NCBI GenBank assembly: GCA_029238515.1
Contig: JAQWFW010000017.1
Coordinates: forward strand, 1 to 61,234
Direction of reading: 5' to 3'
Length of the DNA: 61,234 nt
Origin: Flavobacteriaceae bacterium
GTDB lineage: Bacteria > Bacteroidota > Bacteroidia > Flavobacteriales > Flavobacteriaceae
Part shown: positions 7,632 to 16,693 of the stretch, piece after piece
How the letters are laid out: each line of letters starts with the position of its first letter
Position numbering within the stretch: the stretch's first letter is position 1
Program-made: the position numbers and the translations under genes
The notes under the pieces: model-generated
What the model saw: only the letters and a program-made list of their open reading frames with translations
The model's database searches: none
Told to the model about the DNA's origin: nothing

Positions 7632-10169
7632 TTATGCTTCTGTTTGTGTGTCGTTTGTTGTGTTTTCTGGATTCGATGTTTCTTCAGAAGATGATGTTTC
7701 AGTATTTACATCTTCAGTTTCCTCTTCTTCATCTTCTTTCATCACTTTTGCAACAGCAGCAATAGAATCATTACCTTTAAGATTGATGAGCTTAACACCT
7801 TGTGTGGCCCGCCCCATCACTCTTAAATCTTCTACCGCCATTCGAATGGCAATTCCAGATTTGTTGATGATCATCAAATCGTCTTCGTCTGTTACGTTTT
7901 TAATAGAAACCAAACTTCCTGTTTTGTCGGTAATTGAAATGGTTTTCACACCTTTTCCACCGCGGTTGGTAATGCGATAATCTTCCAGACTAGAGCGCTT
8001 GCCGTAGCCATTTTCAGAAACTACCAAAATGTTACTTTCCATATCATCTACAGATATCATGCCAATAACTTCATCGGTGTCATGAGCAAGTGTAATTCCA
8101 CGAACACCTGAGGCACCTCGACCCATTGGGCGGGTTTTAGCTTCCTCGAAACGAATGGCTTTCCCAGATTTTAGAGCAAGCATAACCTGACTTTCTCCTG
8201 TGGTGAGCTTGGCTTCAAGCAGCTCGTCACCATCTTTGATGGTAATGGCATTGATTCCGTTTGTACGAGGACGAGAGTATTGTTCCAAAGAAGTTTTCTT
8301 TACTTGACCTTTTTTGGTCGCCATGATGACACAATGCGCATTGATGTACTCCTCGTCTTTTAAGTTTTGCGTACAAATGAATGCTTTGACTTTATCGTCT
8401 TGCTCAATATTGATCAAGTTTTGAATAGCACGACCTTTTGATGTCTTACTGCCTTCTGGGATTTCATAAACACGCATCCAGAAACATTTTCCTTTTTGAG
8501 TGAAAAACAACATGTACTGGTGATTTGTGCCCACAAAAAGGTGTTCCAAAAAGTCTTCGTTTCGCGTGGTAGAGGCCTTTTGCCCTACTCCTCCTCTATT
8601 TTGTGTTCTGTACTCCGTCAAAGAAGTACGCTTGATGTACCCGGCATGAGAAATAGTAATTACTACTTGCTCGTTAGGGATCATATCCTCAATAGATAAG
8701 TCTCCTCCAGCATACTCAATGGTAGAGCGACGCTCATCACCATACTTTTCTTTCACTACCACCAACTCATCTTTGATGATTTGCATACGGCGGTCTTTTT
8801 TGTCCAAAATATCTTTTAAATCCTCAATGGTTTTCATGAGTTCTTCATATTCTGAGCGCAACTTGTCTTGTTCTAATCCTGTGAGTTGACGCAGGCGCAT
8901 CTCAACAATAGCTTTGGCTTGAATTTCACTCAGTTCAAAACGTTTGATAAGCTTTTGTCGTGCTTCATCTGGATTTGACGAGCCGCGAATGATTGCAATC
9001 ACTTCATCAATATTATCAGAGGCAATAATTAATCCCTCAAGAATGTGTGCTCGTTCCTCCGCTTTGCGCAACTCATAAGTAGTTCTGCGCACTACAACTT
9101 CATGACGGTGCTCTACAAAATGATGAATCATATCTTTAAGATTCAACATTTCTGGACGACCATTGACGAGAGCGATATTATTGACGCTAAAAGAGGATTG
9201 AAGTGCTGTATATTTGAATAATTTATTGAGAACGATGTTTGGAATGGCATCACGCTTTAACACATAAACGATACGCATTCCGTTTCGGTCAGATTCATCA
9301 CGAATAGTAGAAATTCCTTCTAGTTTTTTATCATTGACCAAATCAGCAGTTTTCTTAATCATGTCTGATTTGTTAACCTGATATGGAATTTCATTAACAA
9401 TGATGCATTCTCTTCCGTTGACTTCTTCAATATTAGCTTTAGCACGAATCACAACACGACCACGCCCTGTTTTGAAAGCTTCTCTAACGCCGTCATAACC
9501 ATAAATAATTCCGCCTGTTGGAAAATCTGGTGCTTTGACATGAGTAATCAATTCATCAATTTCAATAGCGTTATTATTAATATAAGCAGTAATGCCATCT
9601 ACAACTTCAGAAAGATTGTGGGGAGGCATATTTGTGGCCATACCAACTGCAATACCTGATGCACCATTAACCAACAACCCTGGGATACGTGTAGGAAGAA
9701 CCGTTGGTTCTTGTAGGGTGTCATCAAAATTCAGTTTGTGATCAACCGTTTCTTTATCGATATCTGCAAGCATGTCCTCAGAAATTTTCCGCATTCTTGC
9801 TTCTGTATATCGCATTGCTGCAGGACTATCGCCATCGATTGAGCCAAAATTCCCTTGACCATCGACAAGCATGTAGCGCAAACTCCATTCTTGAGCCATA
9901 CGCACCATAGTATCATATACCGAAGTATCGCCATGAGGGTGGTATTTCCCTAGAACTTCTCCAACAATTCTAGCCGATTTTTTATGTGCAGAATTTGACC
10001 TTACACCCAACTCATGCATTCCATACAAAACACGACGGTGAACAGGCTTAAGACCATCTCGAACGTCAGGTAATGCTCTGGAAACAATAACCGACATCGA
10101 ATAGTCGATGTATGCCGATTTCATTTCATCTTCAATGTTTATGGGAATTAACTTTTCTCCTTCTATCAT
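7632..10169 (-). CDS. gyrA: DNA gyrase subunit A
   Basis: An 845-residue type IIA topoisomerase subunit that breaks and rejoins DNA while gyrase introduces negative supercoils. The catalytic tyrosine is Tyr121 in AMRYTEARM. The quinolone-determining stretch reads [11 protein letters not shown], with Thr82 and Asp86 at the E. coli 83 and 87 positions, the usual flavobacterial state. The C-terminal beta-pinwheel contains a GyrA-box-like QNRGGVG. The protein ends in a highly acidic, Glu/Thr-rich tail of about 40 residues (from KEDEEEET), which in other gyrases modulates supercoiling. It is divergent from clpC and followed by the TPR gene. Confidence 0.98.
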   Translation of the reverse strand: MIEGEKLIPINIEDEMKSAYIDYSMSVIVSRALPDVRDGLKPVHRRVLYGMHELGVRSNSAHKKSARIVGEVLGKYHPHGDTSVYDTMVRMAQEWSLRYMLVDGQGNFGSIDGDSPAAMRYTEARMRKISEDMLADIDKETVDHKLNFDDTLQEPTVLPTRIPGLLVNGASGIAVGMATNMPPHNLSEVVDGITAYINNNAIEIDELITHVKAPDFPTGGIIYGYDGVREAFKTGRGRVVIRAKANIEEVNGRECIIVNEIPYQVNKSDMIKKTADLVNDKKLEGISTIRDESDRNGMRIVYVLKRDAIPNIVLNKLFKYTALQSSFSVNNIALVNGRPEMLNLKDMIHHFVEHRHEVVVRRTTYELRKAEERAHILEGLIIASDNIDEVIAIIRGSSNPDEARQKLIKRFELSEIQAKAIVEMRLRQLTGLEQDKLRSEYEELMKTIEDLKDILDKKDRRMQIIKDELVVVKEKYGDERRSTIEYAGGDLSIEDMIPNEQVVITISHAGYIKRTSLTEYRTQNRGGVGQKASTTRNEDFLEHLFVGTNHQYMLFFTQKGKCFWMRVYEIPEGSKTSKGRAIQNLINIEQDDKVKAFICTQNLKDEEYINAHCVIMATKKGQVKKTSLEQYSRPRTNGINAITIKDGDELLEAKLTTGESQVMLALKSGKAIRFEEAKTRPMGRGASGVRGITLAHDTDEVIGMISVDDMESNILVVSENGYGKRSSLEDYRITNRGGKGVKTISITDKTGSLVSIKNVTDEDDLMIINKSGIAIRMAVEDLRVMGRATQGVKLINLKGNDSIAAVAKVMKEDEEEETEDVNTETSSSEETSNPENTTNDTQTEA

Positions 10170-10370
10170 AGGTTGATTTTATTGCAATTATTATATTTAA
10201 GCTAATATAAAACAATCGTTTTTTTTGGGAGTAAAAAAAGTGGTTTTTTTTAGTGTATTTTATCAACAATTTTAAGAGGTAAAGCGTTGATAAATACAAG
10301 TCGGAAAATTTTGATTTTTAATAGTTTTTAATATCATTTGTAAGATCAAATTTTATTTGAGGTATAGTTT

Positions 10371-10402
10371 TTGAATTATGACTTATAAAATTCGTATTTT
10401 TA
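10371..10402 (+). promoter_or_regulatory. Possible clpC promoter
   Basis: In the 248-base gyrA-clpC divergent spacer, TTG (10371-10373) lies about 21 bases before TATTTTTA (10395-10402). It resembles TTG / TAnnTTTG but has A instead of the final G. The ATG is 16 bases further on. It is a weak match. I found no perfect element for gyrA on the other strand. Confidence 0.3.
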
Positions 10403-10417
10403 TACAAAATATTTTCT

Positions 10418-12970
10418 ATGGATGACAACTTTTCACCCCGAGTTAAAGATGTGATTTCTTTCAGCAAAGAAGAAGCATTACGTCTAGGACATGACTTTAT
10501 TGGAACCGAACATTTGATGTTGGGCTTGCTTCGTGATGGACACGGCAAAGCAGTAGAAATCTTAAATGCACTTGATATTGACTTAAGTCAACTGCGCCGT
10601 AAAGTAGAAATTTTGAGCCCTGCAAACCCCAACATTAATGTAGTTACTAATGAGAAAAAAAATCTACACCTTACACGCCAAGCAGAACGTGCCCTAAAGA
10701 CCACCTTTTTAGAAGCCAAACTTTTTCAAAGCAAGTCAATCAATACCGCTCATTTGCTCTTGTGTGTTTTGAGGAATGAAAATGATCCTACCACAAAATT
10801 ACTCAACAAATTACGAGTCAACTACGACAATGTAAAAGAGCAGTTCAAAAACATGATTACAAGTAGTGATGATGATTATATCGATACACCAAAAGCAGAG
10901 TCTTTTTCAGAAGAAGAACCCACTGATGATAAAGAAAATTTAGGTGCTTTTGGCCAAACAACTTCAACCAAAACAAACAAAAAATCCAAAACCCCTGTTT
11001 TAGATAATTTTGGACGCGACCTAACAGCTATGGCCGAAGAGGGAAAACTTGACCCTGTAGTAGGCCGCGACAAAGAGATTCAGCGTGTTTCACAAATTCT
11101 GAGCCGAAGAAAGAAAAACAACCCTCTACTAATCGGAGAACCTGGAGTAGGTAAATCCGCAATTGCTGAAGGGCTTGCCAATAGAATTGTTAAACGTAAA
11201 GTGTCTAGAATCCTTTTCAACAAACGCGTAGTCACACTAGACTTAGCAAGTTTAGTTGCAGGAACCAAATATAGAGGCCAATTCGAAGAACGCATGAAAG
11301 CGGTCATGAATGAATTGGAGAAAAATGACGATGTTATTTTGTTTATAGACGAAATTCACACTATTGTTGGCGCTGGAGGCGCAACAGGAAGTCTTGATGC
11401 TTCCAATATGTTTAAACCGGCTCTAGCCAGAGGAGAAATCCAATGTGTGGGTGCTACAACACTTGATGAATACAGACAATACATCGAAAAAGATGGCGCT
11501 CTAGAACGACGTTTTCAAAAAGTTATTATCGAACCAACATCTGTCGATGAAACTATTGAGATCCTGAACAACATCAAAAATAAATACGAGGAACACCACA
11601 ATGTAGACTATACCGACGAAGCCATTGAGGCCTGTGTCAAATTGACAAGCCGCTACATGTCTGACCGTTTCCTTCCAGACAAAGCAATTGATGCTTTGGA
11701 TGAAGCCGGATCAAGAGTACACATCAAAAATATTGATGTCCCAGAACAAATTGTAGAACTAGAAACAGAATTAGAAGCTGTTCGCGCTACGAAAAATTCT
11801 GTCGTCAAAAAACAAAAATACGAAGAAGCTGCAAAGCTACGTGATGACGAAAAAAGACTCGAAAAAAGCTTGTCTGAAGCCCAAGAAAAATGGGAAGAAG
11901 AGTCCAAACTAAATAGAGAAATTGTTACCGAAGAAAACGTCGCAGAAGTCGTTTCGATGATGACTGGGATTCCAGTGAATCGAATTGCACAAACTGAAGG
12001 CAACAAGCTTTCGTTATTACCAGAGCTTATCAATGGCAAAGTCATTGGCCAAGATGAGGCGGTCTCTAAGGTTGTCAAAGCTATTCAAAGAAATCGTGCG
12101 GGACTCAAAGACCCAAACAAGCCCATTGGCTCATTTATATTTTTGGGGCAAACAGGCGTTGGAAAAACACAATTAGCCAAAGTACTCGCAGGCGAATTGT
12201 TTGATAGTACCGATGCTTTAATCCGCATTGACATGAGTGAATACATGGAAAAATTTGCCATTTCTCGTCTAGTAGGTGCACCTCCAGGATATGTCGGTTA
12301 CGAAGAAGGTGGACAGCTCACCGAAAAAGTGAGACGAAAGCCCTATGCTGTTATTCTTCTGGATGAAATTGAAAAAGCACATCCCGATGTATTCAATATG
12401 CTTCTCCAAGTTTTGGATGATGGATTTTTAACAGACAGCTTAGGACGTAGAATTGATTTTAGCAACACTATCATCATAATGACCTCTAATATTGGGGCTC
12501 GAAAACTCAAAGATTTTGGAACGGGTGTTGGATTTGGTACGGCTGCGCAAAAACAGCAAGAAAGTGCCAATGCACGTGGGGTGATTGAAAATGCATTGAA
12601 AAAAGCATTTGCTCCTGAATTCTTAAATAGAATAGACGATGTTGTTGTATTTAATACACTAGAAAAAGAAGACATTGATAAAATAATTGACATCGAATTG
12701 GCAAAACTTTTGGAGCGTATTTCAGAACTTGGATACCACTTAAAACTCAGCAAAAAAGCGCGTAGTTTTATCGCAGAGAAAGGGTTTGATAAGCAGTACG
12801 GAGCACGACCACTCAAGCGTGCCATTCAGAAGTATGTAGAAGATGCTATAGCTGAGGAAATTATTAAATCTAATATCCAAGAAGGTGACAGTATTACAAT
12901 GGATATTGGTAAAAATGATACTGAACTCAAAATCAAAATCACCAGTGCCAAAAAATCTGAAGAAAAATAA
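10418..12970 (+). CDS. clpC: ATP-dependent Clp protease ATP-binding subunit ClpC
   Basis: An 850-residue Hsp100 AAA+ unfoldase that feeds substrates to ClpP in the cytoplasm. It has an N-terminal repeat domain (1-145) and a first ATPase with Walker A GEPGVGKS and Walker B FIDEIHT. A UVR-type middle region ([19 protein letters not shown]) separates ClpC from ClpB. The second ATPase has Walker A GQTGVGKT and Walker [10 protein letters not shown]. Length is normal and the frame is unbroken. That makes it a useful contrast to the interrupted clpB 3.7 kb away. It starts at ATG 10418, is divergent from gyrA, and ends at a strong terminator. Confidence 0.96.
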   Translation: MDDNFSPRVKDVISFSKEEALRLGHDFIGTEHLMLGLLRDGHGKAVEILNALDIDLSQLRRKVEILSPANPNINVVTNEKKNLHLTRQAERALKTTFLEAKLFQSKSINTAHLLLCVLRNENDPTTKLLNKLRVNYDNVKEQFKNMITSSDDDYIDTPKAESFSEEEPTDDKENLGAFGQTTSTKTNKKSKTPVLDNFGRDLTAMAEEGKLDPVVGRDKEIQRVSQILSRRKKNNPLLIGEPGVGKSAIAEGLANRIVKRKVSRILFNKRVVTLDLASLVAGTKYRGQFEERMKAVMNELEKNDDVILFIDEIHTIVGAGGATGSLDASNMFKPALARGEIQCVGATTLDEYRQYIEKDGALERRFQKVIIEPTSVDETIEILNNIKNKYEEHHNVDYTDEAIEACVKLTSRYMSDRFLPDKAIDALDEAGSRVHIKNIDVPEQIVELETELEAVRATKNSVVKKQKYEEAAKLRDDEKRLEKSLSEAQEKWEEESKLNREIVTEENVAEVVSMMTGIPVNRIAQTEGNKLSLLPELINGKVIGQDEAVSKVVKAIQRNRAGLKDPNKPIGSFIFLGQTGVGKTQLAKVLAGELFDSTDALIRIDMSEYMEKFAISRLVGAPPGYVGYEEGGQLTEKVRRKPYAVILLDEIEKAHPDVFNMLLQVLDDGFLTDSLGRRIDFSNTIIIMTSNIGARKLKDFGTGVGFGTAAQKQQESANARGVIENALKKAFAPEFLNRIDDVVVFNTLEKEDIDKIIDIELAKLLERISELGYHLKLSKKARSFIAEKGFDKQYGARPLKRAIQKYVEDAIAEEIIKSNIQEGDSITMDIGKNDTELKIKITSAKKSEEK

Positions 12971-12996
12971 CACATTAAAATAGCTTATTCCAAATT

Positions 12997-13024
12997 AAAC
13001 CCTTGCCAAACGCAGGGGTTTTTT
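12997..13024. terminator. Terminator between converging clpC and hutH
   Basis: AAACCCTTGC pairs with GCAGGGGTTT (one G-T pair) around a CAAAC loop, followed by a T-run on the plus strand. It ends clpC. The AAA side also provides a short U-tract for hutH, whose stop codon overlaps the right edge of the hairpin. Confidence 0.85.
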
Positions 13025-14534
13025 ATACAGTAAAACGTTCAAAAAGCACATCACTATCAAGTTTAAGTGAGCGCATAAAAGCGATAGTTTTTTGTATGTC
13101 TACATACAATGGCTTATCAGATTCCGTAAATGGAACTTCTGCTCGAAATGAGGTTAAAAATTGCGTCAAAAAAGGCGAAGTTTTTAGTGAACGCATGGCT
13201 AATGCTTGAGAAGCATTCATCAATTCAATGGCTAAGATTCGCTCTACATTTTCTACAATTTCGAGTGCCTGAGTAGCTGCATTTGCACCCATACTCACAT
13301 GGTCTTCTTGTCCATTGGAAGATACAATAGAATCTACACTTGCAGGTGTAGCCAACTGTTTGTTGGCACTTACAATACTTGCTGCTGTGTACTGAGGAAT
13401 CATATATCCTGAATTCAGTCCTGGTGATTTTACCAAAAATGATGGTAACCCACGCTGACCAGATATCAGTTGATATGTTCGACGTTCTGAAATACTCCCA
13501 AGTTCTGACATGGCAATCTTGAGAAAATCCAAACTCAAGGCCAAGGGTTGGCCATGAAAATTCCCTCCTGAGATAATTTTATCGGCATCCACAAAAATAT
13601 TTGGATTATCGGAAACTGAATTAATTTCCGTCAGAACAACAGATGAAACATGTGCCAATGCATCTTTTGTAGCCCCATGAACTTGTGGCATACAACGAAA
13701 CGAATATGGGTCCTGAACATGTGTTTTTTCTTGATTTGTTAGAGGGCTATCTTTTAAAAAATTAGTGATTCGTTGTGCTGTAAGAAGTTGCCCTTTGTGC
13801 GGCCGAACCAATTGCACCAAGGGGTCAAAAGGTTCTAAACGCCCATCGAATGCATCTAACGACAATGCACCAATAAGGTCAGAAAAATAAGAAAGCTCAT
13901 ACGATTTCAACAAACAATGTATGGCATATGCCGACATGAATTGAGTTCCATTAAGCAATGCTAGCCCCTCTTTGGATTGAAGTTTAACAGGACTTAAATT
14001 AAGTGTATTTAAAACCTCTTGAGTGGGGTTTTTTTCGCCATTGTGCCAAAGCTCACCTTCGCCAATAAGACACAAGGCCACATGCGCCAATGGCGCCAAA
14101 TCCCCTGAAGCCCCTAAAGAACCCTGTGTGTAAACTACAGGCAGTAAGTTTAGGTTATAGAAATCAACAAGCCGCTGAACTGTCGAAAGATGTACTCCAC
14201 TGTGACCATTGGCCAATGACTTTATCTTAAACAAAAGCATTAACTTGACAATACTTTTAGGAACAAATTTTCCTGTGCCACAAGCATGAGAACGTACTAA
14301 ATTTTCTTGAAGTTGAGCCAATTGGTCCGTACTAATTTGCACATCACACAAGGAACCAAAGCCAGTGTTTATTCCATAAATTGGTGCCTCCGAACGCTTC
14401 ATTTTTTCATCCAAATACATTCTACACTTCACAATTCTTTTTTGCACTTCATCTGACAACTCAATAGAATCTTGATTTATGATCAAATCGTTGAGGGTAG
14501 AAAAATTCAAAGGTTTAGAAGTAATGCTGTGCAT
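13023..14534 (-). CDS. hutH: Histidine ammonia-lyase
   Basis: A 503-residue enzyme that deaminates L-histidine to trans-urocanate and ammonia. The ATG at 14534 is chosen over an in-frame TTG at 14636. With it, numbering matches the Pseudomonas putida enzyme exactly: Tyr53 in IYGINTGFG, Ser82-His83 in VRSHACG, and the Ala142-Ser143-Gly144 triad in GSLGASGDLAP that cyclises to the MIO cofactor. The Ser-His pair and the QEDHVSMG motif point to histidine rather than tyrosine or phenylalanine as substrate. No hutU, hutI or regulator lies nearby, so the rest of the pathway must be elsewhere or absent. Confidence 0.93.
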   Translation of the reverse strand: MHSITSKPLNFSTLNDLIINQDSIELSDEVQKRIVKCRMYLDEKMKRSEAPIYGINTGFGSLCDVQISTDQLAQLQENLVRSHACGTGKFVPKSIVKLMLLFKIKSLANGHSGVHLSTVQRLVDFYNLNLLPVVYTQGSLGASGDLAPLAHVALCLIGEGELWHNGEKNPTQEVLNTLNLSPVKLQSKEGLALLNGTQFMSAYAIHCLLKSYELSYFSDLIGALSLDAFDGRLEPFDPLVQLVRPHKGQLLTAQRITNFLKDSPLTNQEKTHVQDPYSFRCMPQVHGATKDALAHVSSVVLTEINSVSDNPNIFVDADKIISGGNFHGQPLALSLDFLKIAMSELGSISERRTYQLISGQRGLPSFLVKSPGLNSGYMIPQYTAASIVSANKQLATPASVDSIVSSNGQEDHVSMGANAATQALEIVENVERILAIELMNASQALAMRSLKTSPFLTQFLTSFRAEVPFTESDKPLYVDIQKTIAFMRSLKLDSDVLFERFTV

Positions 14535-14609
14535 AATTGCGCTTAAGGAATCTCTCAAAATTGCGTTTTTAAACGAATATTTCCAAATATTTGAGGCAAT
14601 TAATTTATT

Positions 14610-15116
14610 ATGTATAATTTTGAAAAGGAATGCCAAAACAACGTCAAAGGCAAAAACAAAGTGAGTAACACAACTAAAAAAAAGACCAATTCATCCTTTC
14701 TAAATTACCTTAGTGGCCAATGGTATCTTGAACGAACTTATGACAACGGATCAAAAGTTATTGGTACTGCTAATGTTGTAAAAAAAACCAACTCAGAGTA
14801 TGAATACAGCGAAGAAGGAGTAATGACTTTGTCGGATGGAAAAAGCTTGGTTTGCTCTAGAAAATACATCTACAAACCAATTCCAAATGGTTTTGCAATA
14901 TATTTTTTTGAAACCCCATCAAAACTATTTCAAAATGTTGTTTTGAAAAATAATAATGGGACTTTATGTGCTCAAGCTACCCACTTTTGTGTCAATGATA
15001 TTTATGCCTCATCCTATTCCTTCTTTCCAGATGATCATTTCGAAATCACTCATGTGGTACGAGGACCAAAAAAAACATACACTTCCAAGGCCATTTTTAG
15101 CAAAAATAAAGTGTGA
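14610..15116 (+). CDS. DUF6314-like conserved protein
   Basis: A 168-residue soluble protein, divergent from hutH. After a basic, low-complexity N-terminus it has FLNYLSGQWYLERTYDNGS, then EYSEEGVMTL, a run of beta-strand-like segments, HFCVNDIYASSYSF and a C-terminal VVRGPKKTYTSKAIF. This order (a GxW opening, H-C-x-D-x-Y, then GPxKxYxS) resembles the DUF6314 family, a presumed lipocalin-like barrel of unknown function. The start is ATG 14610; a GTG at 14661 would drop the basic leader and is a serious alternative, because the family usually begins just before the GxW motif. The assignment is by memory of the motif pattern only. Confidence 0.62.
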   Translation: MYNFEKECQNNVKGKNKVSNTTKKKTNSSFLNYLSGQWYLERTYDNGSKVIGTANVVKKTNSEYEYSEEGVMTLSDGKSLVCSRKYIYKPIPNGFAIYFFETPSKLFQNVVLKNNNGTLCAQATHFCVNDIYASSYSFFPDDHFEITHVVRGPKKTYTSKAIFSKNKV

Positions 15117-15127
15117 AAAAAAATTAT

Positions 15128-15135
15128 TACTTTTG
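15128..15135 (+). promoter_or_regulatory. Candidate -7 element upstream of the TlpA-like gene
   Basis: TACTTTTG matches TAnnTTTG and lies 32 bases before the ATG at 15168, in the gap after the DUF6314-like gene. I see no TTG at the right distance upstream, so confidence is limited. Confidence 0.4.
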
Positions 15136-15167
15136 AATATTAATGTACAATCCTTAAATCACTTGTT

Positions 15168-16196
15168 ATGAATAATTCCTATGCTTTCATATTTTTTATT
15201 GCGCTTTTAATCATTGGTTGTCAAAACCCCAAAGACCATGTAGAACTTTCTGGGAAAATTATTGACCAAAATTCAGACTCAATAGTACTAAGTAATAGTG
15301 ATGGATACAGAAAAGTAATCGAAGTCAGCAGTGATGGAACATTTTCGGATACATTAAAAGTTGAAGAAGGACGCTTCAGACTATATGATGGAAATGAATA
15401 TGGTACTATTTTCTTAAAAAATGGGAATTCCACCTCTTTTACATTAGACACCAAAGCTTTTGATGAAACACTAAAATTTGAAGGAGATGACGCCGATAAA
15501 AGCAATGTCCTTATAGCTTATAATTTACTTCAAGAAAAATACCTTGACAGCGAACTTTTGTACAAAACACCAGAAGAGGTCAAAAATACTTTTAATAAAC
15601 TAAAAGCAGATTTTGAATCCCTAAAATTGAAATACCCCTACATAGACAGCACGTACTTCGCAGCAGATGATGAAGGATTTGATAAAATGAAATTAAGCTA
15701 TTTGAGATATTATGAAAACCAACACGCGCTTAAAAAAGAACTCGCTGGCAAACCCTCTCCTGCTTTTACAAATTATGAAAATTTTAAAGGAGGTACTTCT
15801 TCTTTAAAAGATTTTAGAGGAAAATATGTGTATATCGATGTTTGGGCCACCTGGTGCGGTCCTTGTAAGATAGAAATTCCTTTTCTAAAAGAGTTAGAAG
15901 CAAAATTCCACAATAGAAATATTGAATTTATAAGTATTTCTGTCGATGATGCCCGACGTAGTGGTACAATGGACAAAGCATATAAAGCTTGGAGAACTAT
16001 GGTGGCCGATAAAAATTTAACAGGAACACAACTCATTACAGGTAATGGTTGGGACGTAGAATTTATTAAAAAATATAAAATTGACGGGATTCCACGATTT
16101 ATACTCATTGATCCAAAAGGTAATATTATAGATCCCGATGCACCAAGACCATCAAGTGCAAAACTCACAACACTACTCGAAGAACTAGGTGTATAA
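15168..16196 (+). CDS. TlpA-like thioredoxin-fold lipoprotein
   Basis: A 342-residue predicted lipoprotein: signal peptide with lipidation at Cys18 (LLIIGCQNP). Residues 25-115 form a beta-rich N-terminal domain like those in front of Bacteroidetes TlpA proteins (DUF4369 type), followed by a helical stretch. From about 195 is an AhpC/TSA-TlpA thioredoxin fold with the redox pair Cys230-Cys233 in WATWCGPCK. The cis-proline motif is GIPRF near residue 305. It probably reduces disulfides of periplasmic proteins. It converges end to end with ytxJ, another thiol-redox gene, with no spacer. Confidence 0.88.
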   Translation: MNNSYAFIFFIALLIIGCQNPKDHVELSGKIIDQNSDSIVLSNSDGYRKVIEVSSDGTFSDTLKVEEGRFRLYDGNEYGTIFLKNGNSTSFTLDTKAFDETLKFEGDDADKSNVLIAYNLLQEKYLDSELLYKTPEEVKNTFNKLKADFESLKLKYPYIDSTYFAADDEGFDKMKLSYLRYYENQHALKKELAGKPSPAFTNYENFKGGTSSLKDFRGKYVYIDVWATWCGPCKIEIPFLKELEAKFHNRNIEFISISVDDARRSGTMDKAYKAWRTMVADKNLTGTQLITGNGWDVEFIKKYKIDGIPRFILIDPKGNIIDPDAPRPSSAKLTTLLEELGV

Positions 16197-16574
16197 TTAA
16201 CTTATATAATCTATAAGCAACAAGCTATTTATCTGTTCATGTGAGGCATGAGCAACAGCTTTGCCGTTTTTTATTACTAAAAGTTGTGGGGATTGGTGAG
16301 TAACTTCCAATTGTTGAGCAATTGCATTTGAAATAGCACGATAGCTCAGCAAATCCAAATACCAAGCACTGAAATCTTGCTCAGAAAAACTGTATTTAGA
16401 TTTAAATTCATTCAACACAAAACTACTAATGCTACATCGAGTAGAATGCTTAAAAATAAGTTGTGGAACCCTGTAAGAAGATGCCAATAGTACATCAAGC
16501 TGCTCCATGGTTTCGAGCGCTGAACCTGGCCAATCTACTGATTTATTATTCAAAAATGAATCAAAAAACCCCAT
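16197..16574 (-). CDS. ytxJ: Bacillithiol system redox-active protein YtxJ
   Basis: A 125-residue monothiol thioredoxin-fold protein. The motif KHSTRCSIS contains the single active cysteine of the CxxS type that defines YtxJ/BrxC, a bacilliredoxin-like protein that removes bacillithiol from oxidised thiols. Downstream are the usual YRAISNAIA and VTHQSPQLLVI stretches. Bacillithiol synthesis is known in many Bacteroidetes, so its presence implies BSH genes elsewhere in the genome. The stop abuts the stop of the TlpA-like gene. Starts at ATG 16574. Confidence 0.87.
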   Translation of the reverse strand: MGFFDSFLNNKSVDWPGSALETMEQLDVLLASSYRVPQLIFKHSTRCSISSFVLNEFKSKYSFSEQDFSAWYLDLLSYRAISNAIAQQLEVTHQSPQLLVIKNGKAVAHASHEQINSLLLIDYIS

Positions 16575-16693
16575 AATCTATAGCTTTGATTTATAAAAGA
16601 TGACTAAACGTCAGTTTTTTAGTTAAAAATATGTCGATTTGTCTGATGTTATGCTCTGGTAAGGAAATTGAGCAAGAATCAAAAAAACCCATT

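Noticed and set aside
7632-10169. Thr at the gyrA quinolone position as a resistance mutation
   Set aside because: Thr is the normal state at this position in flavobacteria as I recall it, so it gives no sign of acquired resistance.
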